From Candidatus Gastranaerophilales bacterium (GTDB taxonomy: Bacteria; Cyanobacteriota; Vampirovibrionia; Gastranaerophilales; Gastranaerophilaceae), in assembly GCA_947589115.1 (NCBI GenBank), contig CANPZP010000004.1, forward strand, positions 1-54,989: a stretch of DNA of 54,989 nt, given 5' to 3'. The translations under genes and the position numbers were made by a program. Positions 8,457-17,474 of the stretch are shown here, piece after piece (within the stretch, counting starts at the first letter, position 1; the number at the start of each line of letters is the position of its first letter). The notes beneath the pieces were generated by a model. It was not told the origin of the DNA, did not search any database, and saw only the letters and a list, made by a program, of their open reading frames with translations.

Positions 8457-9451
8457 TGAATAATAATATTTTCATATATATTGAATTAACACGTGATAAG
8501 AAGATAAGACCCGTTTCTTTGCAATTGATTTCAAAGGCTTTTGAATTAAAAGAGAAACTGAACGGCTCAAAAATAATTGCATGCATGATATCTTCAGACA
8601 TCGATTTCAGCCAAAATATAAGTACAATAAAAAAATACGGCGCTGACGAAATAATAATAGTAAAAGATGAAAAGTTATCTGAATATAATGTATGTTATTA
8701 TCCCGAAATAATTTTGAGAATAATAAAGAAATATAATCCCTCCATAGTTTTAACAGGGGCAACACAAGAGGGGAAAGAAACGGCATCATATATATCAACG
8801 AAGCTGGAAACAGGGCTTACGGCTGATTGTACAAATCTAAGTATAGATGAAAACGGGAAACTGATTTCAACAAGACCGACATTTGGGGGGCAATTAACCG
8901 CCGACATTATGAATAAAGGTATCCCTCAAATGGCAACAGTACAGGAAAACGTATTTGAGCTTAAGGAATCATACAAAGACAGTGAAGTAATACATGAGAG
9001 TATAGACATATCCGATATAGATAACAGAGTCGAAATAATAAGTAAAGAGTATAAAGAAGCATCCGTAAAAGATCCTTCGTTAGCCAAGATTATAGTATCA
9101 GGAGGGCTTGGCGCATCAACGAAGGAAGGATTCCGATTAATATCAGAATTGGCAGAGAAAATACAAGGAGCCGTAGCAGGTTCAAGAGAAGCCTATGAAA
9201 AAGGATTTATAACAAAATCGCAACAAATAGGACAAACCGGAAAAACAGTTGCCCCCGCCCTTTATATAGCCGTCGGGATATCGGGTTCAAATCAGCACTT
9301 AACCGGAATTAAAAACAGTGGTAAAATTATAGCTGTAAATAAAGATAAAAATGCTTCCATATTTCAACATGCAGATATCGGAATAATAGGCGACTTATAT
9401 AAGGTGCTGCCGAAATTAACAGAAGAAGCAGAATTGAGGAAAGAACATTAA
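8456..9451 (+). CDS. etfA: Electron transfer flavoprotein alpha subunit
   Basis: 331-residue EtfA/FixB. The N-terminal ETF domain carries TGATQEGKETASYISTKLETGL. The C-terminal FAD-binding domain is clear: VSGGLGASTKEGFRLISELA, AVAGSREAYEKGF, QQIGQTGKTVAPALYIAVG, ISGSNQHLTGIKNS and IIAVNKDKNASIFQHADIG. Start overlaps the etfB stop by one base. No extra N-terminal ferredoxin domain as in some clostridial EtfA. Followed 11 nt later by the MFS gene, so possibly one long operon to metW. Confidence 0.96.
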   Translation: MNNNIFIYIELTRDKKIRPVSLQLISKAFELKEKLNGSKIIACMISSDIDFSQNISTIKKYGADEIIIVKDEKLSEYNVCYYPEIILRIIKKYNPSIVLTGATQEGKETASYISTKLETGLTADCTNLSIDENGKLISTRPTFGGQLTADIMNKGIPQMATVQENVFELKESYKDSEVIHESIDISDIDNRVEIISKEYKEASVKDPSLAKIIVSGGLGASTKEGFRLISELAEKIQGAVAGSREAYEKGFITKSQQIGQTGKTVAPALYIAVGISGSNQHLTGIKNSGKIIAVNKDKNASIFQHADIGIIGDLYKVLPKLTEEAELRKEH

Positions 9452-9462
9452 AGAGGAAAAAG

Positions 9463-10866
9463 ATGAGCAGTGAAAATAACTTAAAAGAAGAAGGAATGAA
9501 GCCATTTTCAACAATACAACTGTTGAATTTTTGTTTGGGATTTTTCGGGCTTCAATTTGCCTGGCAGATGAGAATAATATTATCAGGCCCCGTTACGGAG
9601 GAACTTGGAGCTTCCCCGTTTTTATTCGGACTGATATGGCTTGCGGGGCCGGTCACGGGAATGGTTGTTCAACCGATTATAGGTGAATTAAGTGATAAAA
9701 CTCATACCGTATTCGGGAAAAGACGTCCTTATTTATTTGCGGGTGCATTGCTAGCCAGTTTGGCATTATGGGCTTTTCCAAACTCTGCAGCCATTGCACA
9801 AAATATAGCAACATTCTTAAAACTTCCGTTACCTGCTTTCGGAGGATTAATTATAGCGGCAATTATGATTTGGGTTATTGATGCGTGCGTTAATGCGGCT
9901 CAAGGGCCATATAGAGCATTGGTTCCCGATTTGGTACCACCTGAGCAGCATTCATTGGCAAATGCATATTTAAGCTTTGCAATAGGACTTGGTTCCGTTG
10001 TAGCAGCAGGCACAGCTCCCTTTCTTAAGTACGTTTTTAATTATCAAATGTCTATTAATGCTCAATTTATTATGGCTGCTTTAGCTTTTTCACTTGCTAT
10101 GCTTTGGACATGTATTACAATCAAAGAGCATAATTATAAAAAGAATTTAAGCGTAAATGAAAATAAAACGGAAAATCAAGATAAAACTCCGTTCCTAAAA
10201 AAGGCAGCAGACTTTTTCAAATCTTCACCCGAGGTAAGTAAAATATGTATTCTGCAATTATTTACCTGGATTGGGATTATGAGTTTAAATATATTCTTTA
10301 CACAGTACGCAATACACACAATATACGGAGTTCCTGATTTAACAACGGCAACGGAAGAAGTAAAAAATTCATACGCAAATTTAATAGGCAAGGCAACAAA
10401 TTTTTCATCAATATGTTTTGCGGTGCAGAATTTAATATGTTTTTTAGTTTCAATTCCAATAGGGTTATTATCCACTAAATTCGGGAATAAAAAAGTACAT
10501 TTCTTTTCCTTGATAACATTGGCATTAACATTTGTAGGAATGGGCTTAAGCAAGAACAGTGCATTTATACTTATATGTATGGGAATTGCCGGAATAGGCT
10601 GGGCAAGCATCTTGGCTCTGCCGTTTGCAATGTTGTCGGAATTTATAAAAAAAGGTTCGGAAGGTTCTGTTATGGGAATATTTAATATCTTTATAGCAGG
10701 CCCTCAGGTATTGGTATGCACTCTTCTTGCTTGGATAATAAGCAAATGCAGCTATATTATTCCTGCCGGTATAAACTACAGATGGGAATACGCATTCTTT
10801 ATCGGAGCAGTTACATTATTAATCGGCGCATTAATCACTAATTTTATTAATGAAAAAAATAATTAA
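9463..10866 (+). CDS. MFS transporter, SLC45/sucrose-symporter-like
   Basis: 467-residue inner-membrane transporter with about 12 hydrophobic segments and a cytoplasmic loop near residues 225-250. The N-terminal signature FGLQFAWQMRIILSGPVTEELG, LIWLAGPVTGMVVQPIIGEL and SDKTHTVFGKRRPYLFAGAL (MFS loop 2-3) matches the glycoside/sucrose-type (SLC45, GPH-like) symporters. The substrate is likely a disaccharide or other sugar; this is family inference. Shine-Dalgarno AAAGAGG precedes the ATG. It sits between etfA and metY with gaps of 11-12 nt, so it is probably co-transcribed although the functional link is not obvious. Confidence 0.82.
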   Translation: MSSENNLKEEGMKPFSTIQLLNFCLGFFGLQFAWQMRIILSGPVTEELGASPFLFGLIWLAGPVTGMVVQPIIGELSDKTHTVFGKRRPYLFAGALLASLALWAFPNSAAIAQNIATFLKLPLPAFGGLIIAAIMIWVIDACVNAAQGPYRALVPDLVPPEQHSLANAYLSFAIGLGSVVAAGTAPFLKYVFNYQMSINAQFIMAALAFSLAMLWTCITIKEHNYKKNLSVNENKTENQDKTPFLKKAADFFKSSPEVSKICILQLFTWIGIMSLNIFFTQYAIHTIYGVPDLTTATEEVKNSYANLIGKATNFSSICFAVQNLICFLVSIPIGLLSTKFGNKKVHFFSLITLALTFVGMGLSKNSAFILICMGIAGIGWASILALPFAMLSEFIKKGSEGSVMGIFNIFIAGPQVLVCTLLAWIISKCSYIIPAGINYRWEYAFFIGAVTLLIGALITNFINEKNN

Positions 10867-10878
10867 AAGGAAAAGTTG

Positions 10879-12144
10879 ATGAGATTTGAAACTATAGCGG
10901 CACAAGGTTTTTTGGATTTAGAAAAACAGAATCATACGGTATCGACACCTATATACGCAAATACGGCATATAGTTTTGACAGTGTGCAGCATGCCATTGA
11001 TTTATTCGACTTAAAAGTCGGGGGTGATATTTATACAAGGTTATCCAATCCTACAAATGACATACTTGAAAAACGAGTAGCGGCATTAGAAGGAGGTATC
11101 GGAGCTCTTGCAACATCATCAGGCATGTCTGCCATCTTAATAGCAATTCTTAATATAACTTGTGCGGGAGATGAAATTATCACCTCCTCTAAAATATACG
11201 GCGGCACATATAATTTATTTGCCAAAACGTTTAAACAAATGGGAATAAATGTTATATTTATTGATTCAGACAACATAGATGACTATGAAAAAGCCATAAA
11301 TGAAAAAACAAAATGTATATATACGGAAACAATCGGCAATCCAAGCATAAAGATTGCGGATACGGAAGAGTTAAGCAAACTTGCGCACAGGCATGGAATC
11401 CCGTTAATAGTAGATAATACAGTTCCAAGTCCTTATTTATTAAGACCCATAGAATTTGGTGCCGATATAGTAATCCACTCATCAACAAAATATCTTTCGG
11501 GACATGGTAATGCCATGGGCGGTATAATTGTTGATTCAGGGAAATTCGACTGGGAGCAAAACGGCAAATTTAAAATGCTTACAACTCCGGATGAAAGTTA
11601 TCACGGCATAACCTATTCAAAAGAGTTTAAGAATGCGGCATATATTGCAAAATCAAGAGCTCATTTAATAAGAGATTTAGGCTGCTGTCAAAGTCCGTTT
11701 AACTCTTACCTGACTATACTCGGGTTAGAAACACTGCATGTCAGAATGGAAAGACATTGCGATAACGCATTAAAACTGGCTGAATATTTAGAGTCACACC
11801 CGCATATAAATTTTGTTAAATATCCGTATTTAAAATCAAGTAAAGATTATAATTTAGCAAAAAAATATCTTACCTACGGAGCATCGTCGCTTATGGGCTT
11901 CGGAGTAGACGGCGACGGTAAAAAATTTATAGAAGCACTTAAATTATTTATACATGCAACTAATCTTGGAGATGTCCGTTCAATAATTACATATCCAGCA
12001 GGTACTACGCACAGGCAGCTTTCCGATGAACAATTAAAACGAGCTGAAATTTCAAAAGATTATATGAGAGCCTCCGTTGGGTTAGAAAATATTCAGGATA
12101 TAATTGAAGACATAGATAATGCAATAAAAATATCAAGAAAATAG
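10879..12144 (+). CDS. metY: O-acetylhomoserine sulfhydrylase (PLP)
   Basis: 421-residue Cys/Met-metabolism PLP enzyme. Long MetY-type length, NTAYSFDSVQHAIDLFDLKV near the N terminus, YTRLSNPTNDILEKRVAALE, and the PLP lysine in HSSTKYLSGHG. It makes homocysteine from O-acetylhomoserine and sulfide. A TTG three bases upstream could be read as a start, but the ATG at 10879 is better placed behind AAAGG. It is followed by metX and metW, which supports the methionine assignment over cysteine synthesis. Confidence 0.95.
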   Translation: MRFETIAAQGFLDLEKQNHTVSTPIYANTAYSFDSVQHAIDLFDLKVGGDIYTRLSNPTNDILEKRVAALEGGIGALATSSGMSAILIAILNITCAGDEIITSSKIYGGTYNLFAKTFKQMGINVIFIDSDNIDDYEKAINEKTKCIYTETIGNPSIKIADTEELSKLAHRHGIPLIVDNTVPSPYLLRPIEFGADIVIHSSTKYLSGHGNAMGGIIVDSGKFDWEQNGKFKMLTTPDESYHGITYSKEFKNAAYIAKSRAHLIRDLGCCQSPFNSYLTILGLETLHVRMERHCDNALKLAEYLESHPHINFVKYPYLKSSKDYNLAKKYLTYGASSLMGFGVDGDGKKFIEALKLFIHATNLGDVRSIITYPAGTTHRQLSDEQLKRAEISKDYMRASVGLENIQDIIEDIDNAIKISRK

Positions 12145-12156
12145 AAAAGAGATATA

Positions 12157-13302
12157 ATGCCGGAAGCAGAAAAAAGTGTCGGATTAGTTTCTCTTCAATA
12201 CCACACAATAGAAGAAAAAATTAAATTTGAAAGCGGTGTTGAATTTGGGCCGATAACTGTAGCGTATGAAACCTACGGACAATTAAACGAAAAAAAAGAT
12301 AATGCAATATTAGTAATACATGCACTGACAGGAGATGCACATGCAGCCGGATACAGAAGCGAAACAGATACAAAACCAGGCTGGTGGGATAAATTAATCG
12401 GCCCTGATAAAGCATTTGATACAAATAAATATTATGTAATATGCACAAACATTCTTGGCGGATGCAGCGGAACAACAGGCCCTTCCAGCATAAATCCCGA
12501 AACAAACCAACCATACGGAACAACATTTCCCGTATTCACAATTGAAGATACAGTCAGAGTACAAAAAAAACTGCTTGATTATCTCGGAATAGAATCATTA
12601 TATTCCGTAGCGGGCGGTTCAATGGGCGGAATGCAGGCAATACAATTTGTTATTTCATATCCCGAAATGGTAAAATCCGCAATTTTAATTGCAACAACCT
12701 CGAGATTATCTCCTCAAGCAATAGCATTTAACGCTGTCGGAAGAAACTCAATTATTTCCGACCCGAATTGGAACGGAGGAAATTACTATAACAGCGAGAA
12801 CAAACCTGACAGGGGGCTTTCTAATGCGAGAATGATAGGGCATATAACATATTTATGTGAAGAAGCCATGTATAACAAATTCGGCAGAAAGCTTCAAAAT
12901 AAAGACCATTATGATTTTAATTTTGATGTTGATTTTCAGGTGGAAAGCTATTTGCAGCATCAGGGTCAAATATTTGTAGACAGATTTGATGCAAACAGCT
13001 ATTTATATATTACAAAAGCGGTTGATTATTTTGACCCCGAAGAAAAATACGGAAGTTTAACTAATGCATTTAAAAATTCCTCAGCAAAATTTCTTGTCAT
13101 TTCTTTTGATTCTGACTGGCTTTTCCCCTCATATCAATCAAAAGAAATAGTCAGCGCATTAATGAATCTGTCAAAAGATGTTTCATACTGCGAAATTAAA
13201 TCACCATGCGGGCATGATGCTTTTTTGCTTGAGTATGATGTTCAATCAAAAATAATAAAAAGTTTTCTTAATGACAACATTGAAGAGGTCAAAAATGAAT
13301 AA
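12157..13302 (+). CDS. metX: Homoserine O-acyltransferase, MetX type
   Basis: 381-residue alpha/beta-hydrolase-fold acyltransferase activating homoserine for MetY. Motifs: [54 protein letters not shown] and the nucleophile elbow GGSMGGMQ. The charge-relay Asp lies in [10 protein letters not shown] and the His in [11 protein letters not shown]. Pairing with MetY suggests acetyl rather than succinyl transfer, though the sequence alone does not prove acyl specificity. Its end overlaps the metW start by 8 nt, as often seen for metX-metW. Confidence 0.95.
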   Translation: MPEAEKSVGLVSLQYHTIEEKIKFESGVEFGPITVAYETYGQLNEKKDNAILVIHALTGDAHAAGYRSETDTKPGWWDKLIGPDKAFDTNKYYVICTNILGGCSGTTGPSSINPETNQPYGTTFPVFTIEDTVRVQKKLLDYLGIESLYSVAGGSMGGMQAIQFVISYPEMVKSAILIATTSRLSPQAIAFNAVGRNSIISDPNWNGGNYYNSENKPDRGLSNARMIGHITYLCEEAMYNKFGRKLQNKDHYDFNFDVDFQVESYLQHQGQIFVDRFDANSYLYITKAVDYFDPEEKYGSLTNAFKNSSAKFLVISFDSDWLFPSYQSKEIVSALMNLSKDVSYCEIKSPCGHDAFLLEYDVQSKIIKSFLNDNIEEVKNE

Positions 13303-13924
13303 TCACTATAAAGACTCAAAAGGATTACATTTAAACTATGCGCTGATTCAAGAGCGAATAGAGCCGGAATCAAAAGTCCTTGACCTCGGATGCGGAAACG
13401 GTTATCTGCTTAAACTTCTTAAAGATACAAAAAACATTAAAGGCAACGGTATTGAAATATCACAAGATGAAGTTATACAATGCTTAGAAAAAGGGCTTTC
13501 AGTTATTCAAGGGAATATTGATAAAGGACTTAAACAGTTTGCCGATAAATCATATGACTATGTAATACTAAATCAGACACTCCAATCAACATATAATCCC
13601 GATTATGTAATGGAAGAGATGCTGAGAGTCGGGAAAAAATGCATAGTATCCTTTCCTAATTTTGCATATTGGAGAGTAAGATTTAACTACTTTTTTTCGG
13701 GAAATATGCCAAAATCCAAGGTGCTTCCTTTCGAATGGTATAATACTCCAAATATTCATTTATTGACAATTAAAGACTTCTTTGAATTTTCAAAAATGCA
13801 CAATATAACAATATTGGAAGGTATTTATACAACAAGAGCAAATATTAGAAAAGGAATCCAATACAGTATTTTTTCTAACTTCTTTGCTGAAGAAGCAATA
13901 TTTATTATTACTCGTGACAATTAA
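13295..13924 (+). CDS. metW: MetW-type SAM-dependent methyltransferase-like protein
   Basis: 209 residues with the SAM motif [15 protein letters not shown], then [23 protein letters not shown] and the MetW-specific [21 protein letters not shown]. MetW partners MetX in many bacteria; its biochemical role is not settled. The start is the ATG at 13295, with GAGG at 13284-13287; a longer reading from 13271 lies inside metX and lacks a ribosome site. Stop is 1 nt from the converging prepilin gene, with no terminator between. Confidence 0.93.
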   Translation: MNNHYKDSKGLHLNYALIQERIEPESKVLDLGCGNGYLLKLLKDTKNIKGNGIEISQDEVIQCLEKGLSVIQGNIDKGLKQFADKSYDYVILNQTLQSTYNPDYVMEEMLRVGKKCIVSFPNFAYWRVRFNYFFSGNMPKSKVLPFEWYNTPNIHLLTIKDFFEFSKMHNITILEGIYTTRANIRKGIQYSIFSNFFAEEAIFIITRDN

Positions 13925-13925
13925 A

Positions 13926-14568
13926 CTATATTCTTATCGGATAATCTTCTTTAATCTGCCAGCTGTCACGCATAATCAATTCATAACAATAAGCAGACTT
14001 TGCAATATACTCCGCATTCCTATTTGCAGAACAATTAGAGATTAAAGCTTCTCTGCTGCAGCCTTTACAAAACCCGTCATATATAATACTAAAACGGTCT
14101 ACACCTTCTCTGTTAGGGCCTTTAAGTCCGTTAACATCAACAAGCATAGCTCTGGCACTAAAATCTTTGGATTTCCATGTTCTATCACCATATTCATAAA
14201 ATCCAATAAGTACAGACCCGTCACTAAATGTAGCATTTACACCACAAGACGTATCTCCGCCGCAATCACTTACAACATAATCGGAAGTACTAATATATTT
14301 TCTCAGGTAATTATTCCAGAAATCGCCTTCCCATTGTGAATGAGGTGTACCATGTTCAACTTCTGCCAGTTTAATTGCCTGAGCAATAGTCGAATAAATT
14401 TTTTTTAATTTAGAAGCGGTTTCTTTTTTTCTGTAATTAGATGTTACAATCGGAACTGTTATTGCAGCAATGATTCCGATAACAACAATAGTAATTAATA
14501 CTTCTGCAAGGGTAAATGATTTAATTTTTCCGCCACGGGGGGGGGTAGATTTGATGCCTATTTGCCAT
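13926..14568 (-). CDS. Prepilin-like protein 1, frame broken at a C9 tract
   Basis: A type IV pilin/pseudopilin-like protein split by a homopolymer. The ATG at 14568 has a good Shine-Dalgarno (AAGGAGAG), but that frame stops after MANRHQIYPPPWRKN. The pilin frame begins within the C9 run (14537-14545) and is open to 13926: GGKIKSFTLAEVLITIVVIG (class III signal, E5 present, Ser instead of Gly at -1), an N-terminal helix, paired cysteines, VDVNGLKGPN and the family tail DSWQIKEDYPIRI. The pilin frame has no ATG, GTG or TTG start. The span is 643 nt; one base fewer in the tract gives a continuous 213-aa product. Convergent with metW. Confidence 0.75.
14537..14545. repeat. G9/C9 homopolymer in prepilin gene 1 leader
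   Basis: Nine consecutive G on the plus strand (C on the coding strand), 8 codons after the ATG and about 8 codons before the prepilin motif. The tract lies in a 33-bp block identical in prepilin genes 1, 2 and 3. Uninterrupted G/C runs this long are exceptional in an AT-rich genome and are classic slippage sites. Confidence 0.9.
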
Positions 14569-14600
14569 ATTTTCTCTCCTTATTTCCCTTATATTTGCAT

Positions 14601-14629
14601 ATTTTATCACTTATTATAGTTTTGTGCAA
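14601..14629 (-). promoter_or_regulatory. Prepilin-family promoter (gene 1)
   Basis: On the minus strand: TTGCAC (14624-14629), a 17-nt spacer, TAAAAT (14601-14606). Same boxes, spacing and surrounding bases as the promoters at 18261-18289 and 46688-46716, which supports a functional sigma-70-type promoter about 30 nt upstream of the start. Confidence 0.75.
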
Positions 14630-14653
14630 GATTTTATATTTAATATAAATACT

Positions 14654-14681
14654 AAAAAGCAGCCTGCTTTATTTAGGCTGC
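14654..14681 (-). terminator. Intrinsic terminator
   Basis: Read on the minus strand: stem GCAGCC/GGCTGC around an 11-nt loop, then TTTTT. It lies about 30 nt past the stop of the three-repeat protein gene (14713-15252) and before the promoter of prepilin gene 1. Confidence 0.8.
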
Positions 14682-14712
14682 CTTTTAGAGATTTACATTA
14701 TAATAAGGTATT

Positions 14713-15252
14713 TTACACTTCTTCCGGAGCTTCTGTTTTTGACTCACTATTTCCCGCATTATCTAAAGCTTTAATATCATTAGCTAAATTATTAACCTCA
14801 TTAATTTGTTTGCCTTTATAGTAAGAGCCATAGAATGGAATCAACATTTTTAAGGATGCGGCAAGACCTGTTCCTATATTCTTTAATACTCCTGCTTTTT
14901 CTTTTTCGGTAATTTCCCCGCCATTCTTTAATTCATCAACAGATTCTCTTGCTTGTTTTAATTCGTTTATGTCTTTTCCTAATTTATAAGTACCGTATAT
15001 CGGTATGGCATATTGAATTTTTTTGCCGATTCCTTTAAACATTGTTTTAATTTTACCCGGTTCTTTATTATTTTCTTCTTTTTGTTCAGTACCTGAAGCA
15101 CTATCAAGCTTGTCTTGAACGTATTCAAAATTATCAACGGCTTCACCTACTTTGTAACTGCTGTAAAACGGTACAACAGACACCGCTAAACCTTTTTCGT
15201 AATTTTGAGCTTTTGATGATGCGTGTAAACAATTCATTGTAATTTCTGACAT
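14713..15252 (-). CDS. Hypothetical protein with three PxYGSYxxGKxINE repeats
   Basis: 179 residues, not a family I recognise. Three copies of a short motif stand at even spacing: PFYSSYKVGEAVDNFE (28-43), PIYGTYKLGKDINELK (84-99) and PFYGSYYKGKQINEVN (139-154), 55-56 residues apart. Each is preceded by a small hydrophobic or glycine-rich stretch (GLAVSVV, KKIQYAI, AASLKMLI) and followed by a charged helix. No signal peptide. The ATG at 15252 has TGGAGG seven nt upstream; an ATG 12 nt earlier overlaps that site and is unlikely. The hydrophobic-then-charged repeats suggest membrane association or self-assembly, but that is speculation. Confidence 0.75.
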   Translation of the reverse strand: MSEITMNCLHASSKAQNYEKGLAVSVVPFYSSYKVGEAVDNFEYVQDKLDSASGTEQKEENNKEPGKIKTMFKGIGKKIQYAIPIYGTYKLGKDINELKQARESVDELKNGGEITEKEKAGVLKNIGTGLAASLKMLIPFYGSYYKGKQINEVNNLANDIKALDNAGNSESKTEAPEEV

Positions 15253-15375
15253 AAAAACCTCCATTTTCTTTTTTACAGTATATTTAATTTATTTTTTTAC
15301 TAAAATTTTTGCAGCACAATTTCCTGATTTTTCAATCAGGTTTATATTTATCTTCCGAAGAATCATAAAATACTT

Positions 15376-15450
15376 CTAAAAATCCCCCCCCCCGAACAAT
15401 TTATCGGGGTTGAATGCGTTTATTAAACTATTATTAGAAGCATAAGTCAT
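15376..15450 (-). CDS. Tiny ORF (24 aa) containing a G10 tract
   Basis: Reads MTYASNNSLINAFNPDKLFG, then GGDF and stop; the glycines are encoded by the G10 run. With G8 or G11 the frame instead runs on through FLEVFYDSSEDKYKPD and stops at 15332-15334, inside the hairpin at 15323-15340. There is only a distant AAGG upstream. It may be a small phase-variable coding sequence or an upstream leader for the gene at 14713-15252. Low confidence that it is translated. Confidence 0.3.
   Translation of the reverse strand: MTYASNNSLINAFNPDKLFGGGDF
15384..15393. repeat. C10/G10 homopolymer
   Basis: Ten consecutive C on the plus strand, the longest G/C run in the window. It is also the 5' arm of CCCCGA/TCGGGG (TCGGGG at 15404-15409). 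It lies about 130 nt upstream of the three-repeat protein gene. Confidence 0.85.
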
Positions 15451-15657
15451 ATTTTATTTATATTTTCCTTTTTACTTTTATTAATATAAAAAAATTAAAC
15501 GTAAATTTATTGCTTTCAAAAAAATTTAATATTAAGTTTTATTAACATAGATTTATAAAAAATAATCAAAAACAAACATTAATTACATCTGAATAATCCG
15601 CCATGATATAATAAATACACAAAGCCGAAATATATATATTAAAAATAGAGGATAAAA

Positions 15658-16845
15658 ATGTTTGAGGACTGTTTTTCGGAGAGAATAAAAAATACTCCGT
15701 CATCATTTGTAAGAGAAATATTAAAAGTTATTCAAAATCCCGAAATAATATCTTTTGCAGGCGGACTGCCGAACCCTATTTCATTCCCGCAAGAAGAATT
15801 TAAAGCCTCAATGACTCGTATAGCAGATAAATATAAAGATAAACTGTATCAATATTCAACAACCTTAGGACTTGACAGTTTAAGAAATTTTATTGCCGAA
15901 CGTTATAAAAAAATACATAAAATGGATATAGATATAGGTAATATAATTATTACAACCGGCTCACAGCAAGCACTTGACTTATTGGGTAAAGTATTTGTTA
16001 ATGAAGGAGATAATGTACTTGTTGAAAAACCGTCATATCTGGGACTGCTTCAAACATTTTGTCTTTATCGTGCAAATTTTATTCCGACAAAGTTAAATAA
16101 CGACGGTTTGGATATTGATGAACTAAATTACAATCTTGAAAAATATAAGCCAAAACTTGCATATTTAATCCCGAATTTCCAAAATCCGACAGGGTTGACC
16201 TACACTAAAGAGAATCGTGAAAAAGTATTTAATTCGGTAAAGGATAAAAATATTTTTATAATACAAGATGACCCCTATGGAGAATTAAGATTCACGGAGG
16301 AAGAGAGGATTCCCTATATAGGAATAAATCAATCCGAAAAAAATATATATCTTGGCTCATTTTCAAAAATAATAGCTCCCGGGATGAGGCTTGGATATAT
16401 AATTGCAAACAAAGAAATCATAAGAATGCTGGAAACGGCAAAACAAGCATCAGATTTACATTCTAACATATTTGCGCAATATCTGACATCTGATTATCTT
16501 GAAAATAATGACCTTGATAAACATATTGTAAAAATAAAGAATTTATACAAAATGCAAGCGCAAACAATGGTAGATTCGATGAAAGAATATTTTCCGAGCA
16601 ATGTAAAATATACAATTCCCAAAGGAGGAATGTTCAGCTGGGCTGAAATTCCAGAAGGAAAATCCGTTTTAAAGCTTTTTGATAAAGCTATAGCAAAGAA
16701 TGTCGCATTTGTTCCCGGACATCCTTTTTATGTTAACCCCAATCCCGACACGGTTAATACGCTGCGGCTTAATTATACCAATGCGGATTCCAAAACAATA
16801 AAAACGGGGATTAAAAGACTTTCTGAGGCAATGGCTGAAATATGA
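15658..16845 (+). CDS. PLP-dependent class I/II aminotransferase (2-aminoadipate/LysN-like)
   Basis: 395-residue fold-type I aminotransferase. Signature: ISFAGGLPNPISFP near residue 30, YSTTLGLDSLRNFIAERY, TTGSQQALDLLGKVFVNEGD, IPNFQNPTGLTYT, DDPYGELRF, the PLP lysine in GSFSKIIAPGMRLGY and the terminal arginine region in LRLNYTN. The FAGGLP opening and lack of an HTH domain match the LysN/ARO8-like group; substrates are often aromatic, branched-chain or 2-aminoadipate, so specificity is open. Shine-Dalgarno GAGG lies 8 nt before the ATG. Its stop overlaps the nth start. Confidence 0.88.
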   Translation: MFEDCFSERIKNTPSSFVREILKVIQNPEIISFAGGLPNPISFPQEEFKASMTRIADKYKDKLYQYSTTLGLDSLRNFIAERYKKIHKMDIDIGNIIITTGSQQALDLLGKVFVNEGDNVLVEKPSYLGLLQTFCLYRANFIPTKLNNDGLDIDELNYNLEKYKPKLAYLIPNFQNPTGLTYTKENREKVFNSVKDKNIFIIQDDPYGELRFTEEERIPYIGINQSEKNIYLGSFSKIIAPGMRLGYIIANKEIIRMLETAKQASDLHSNIFAQYLTSDYLENNDLDKHIVKIKNLYKMQAQTMVDSMKEYFPSNVKYTIPKGGMFSWAEIPEGKSVLKLFDKAIAKNVAFVPGHPFYVNPNPDTVNTLRLNYTNADSKTIKTGIKRLSEAMAEI

Positions 16846-17474
16846 TAAAAAATTTTAATAAAATCATACAGGGGATAAAAGATATGAAGCTTCCCCAAAC
16901 CGAATTCGTAAAATTTATGGAAGATATTCATGACCCGTTTATTGTACTTATAGCTTGTATACTTTCATTAAGAACAAACGATAAAACAACGTATCCCGCT
17001 GCAATGAGAATGCTTAAGCTGGGAAAAACCCCGAAAGATTTCCTAAACGTTAAACTTGAAGAATTAGAAAAAGCAATCTATCCTGTCGGATTTTATAAAA
17101 ATAAAGCAAAACAAATTTTGGATATATCTCATAAACTATATTACGAATATAACAGTGTAGTACCAAAAGATATAGATGAATTGATTAAATTTAAAGGAGT
17201 AGGAAGAAAAACAGCCAATTTAGTACAATCTAAAGGGTATTCGCTTCCAAGTATCTGTGTTGATGTACACGTACACAGGATTTCAAACAGGTTAGGGCTT
17301 GTAAAAACAAACTCTCCCGAAGAAACCGAATTTGAGTTGAAAAATAATTTACCAAAGAACTCCTGGTCTGATATTAACACATTATTCGTAACTTTAGGTC
17401 AAAATATATGTAAACCAATTAACCCTAAATGTCAGGATTGCTCAATCTCTATATATTGTAAGAATAATAAATAA
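16842..17474 (+). CDS. nth: Endonuclease III, DNA glycosylase / AP lyase
   Basis: 210 residues, base-excision repair of oxidised pyrimidines. Helix-hairpin-helix LIKFKGVGRKTANLV with the catalytic Lys, the catalytic Asp in CVDVHVHRISNRLGL, and the C-terminal [4Fe-4S] loop with spacing C-X6-C-X2-C-X5-C (CKPINPKCQDC then C six residues on). ATGA overlap with the upstream aminotransferase indicates coupling. The stop abuts the stop of the converging prepilin gene 2 with no gap. Confidence 0.96.
   Translation: MIKNFNKIIQGIKDMKLPQTEFVKFMEDIHDPFIVLIACILSLRTNDKTTYPAAMRMLKLGKTPKDFLNVKLEELEKAIYPVGFYKNKAKQILDISHKLYYEYNSVVPKDIDELIKFKGVGRKTANLVQSKGYSLPSICVDVHVHRISNRLGLVKTNSPEETEFELKNNLPKNSWSDINTLFVTLGQNICKPINPKCQDCSISIYCKNNK

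Larger units (their letters stand above)
15253..15657. other. 405-nt intergenic region with hairpin and C10 tract
   Basis: Divergent intergenic stretch. It holds a perfect 7-bp hairpin CCTGATT/AATCAGG (15323-15329 and 15334-15340), the C10 run (15384-15393) inside a tiny minus-strand ORF, very AT-rich DNA from 15420 to 15600, and a TATAAT (15607-15612) before the aminotransferase gene at 15658. Nothing else recognisable. Confidence 0.6.

Noticed and set aside
8885-8890. G6 run in etfA as another phase switch
   Set aside because: Short, in frame, in the middle of a conserved FGGQ-type motif of an essential-type metabolic gene. C6 runs in lgt and the nitroreductase gene were set aside for the same reason.
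10176-10610. 144-codon open frame antisense to the MFS gene
   Set aside because: It mirrors transmembrane codon bias on the other strand and has no SD or homology; the same holds for other long antisense frames such as 40938-41660.
13926-14568. Treating the four tract-bearing prepilin genes as decayed pseudogenes or sequencing errors
   Set aside because: Downstream frames are fully open with conserved tails, promoters and SD sites are intact, and the only lesion in each is at the homopolymer. Error at one locus is possible, but four loci with the same offset call for a biological or systematic cause. Systematic base-calling error is not fully excluded and is named as a check.
15384-15409. 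C10 hairpin as a functional terminator
   Set aside because: CCCCGA/TCGGGG could fold, but no gene ends there and the run is better explained as part of a tiny ORF or a slippage tract.
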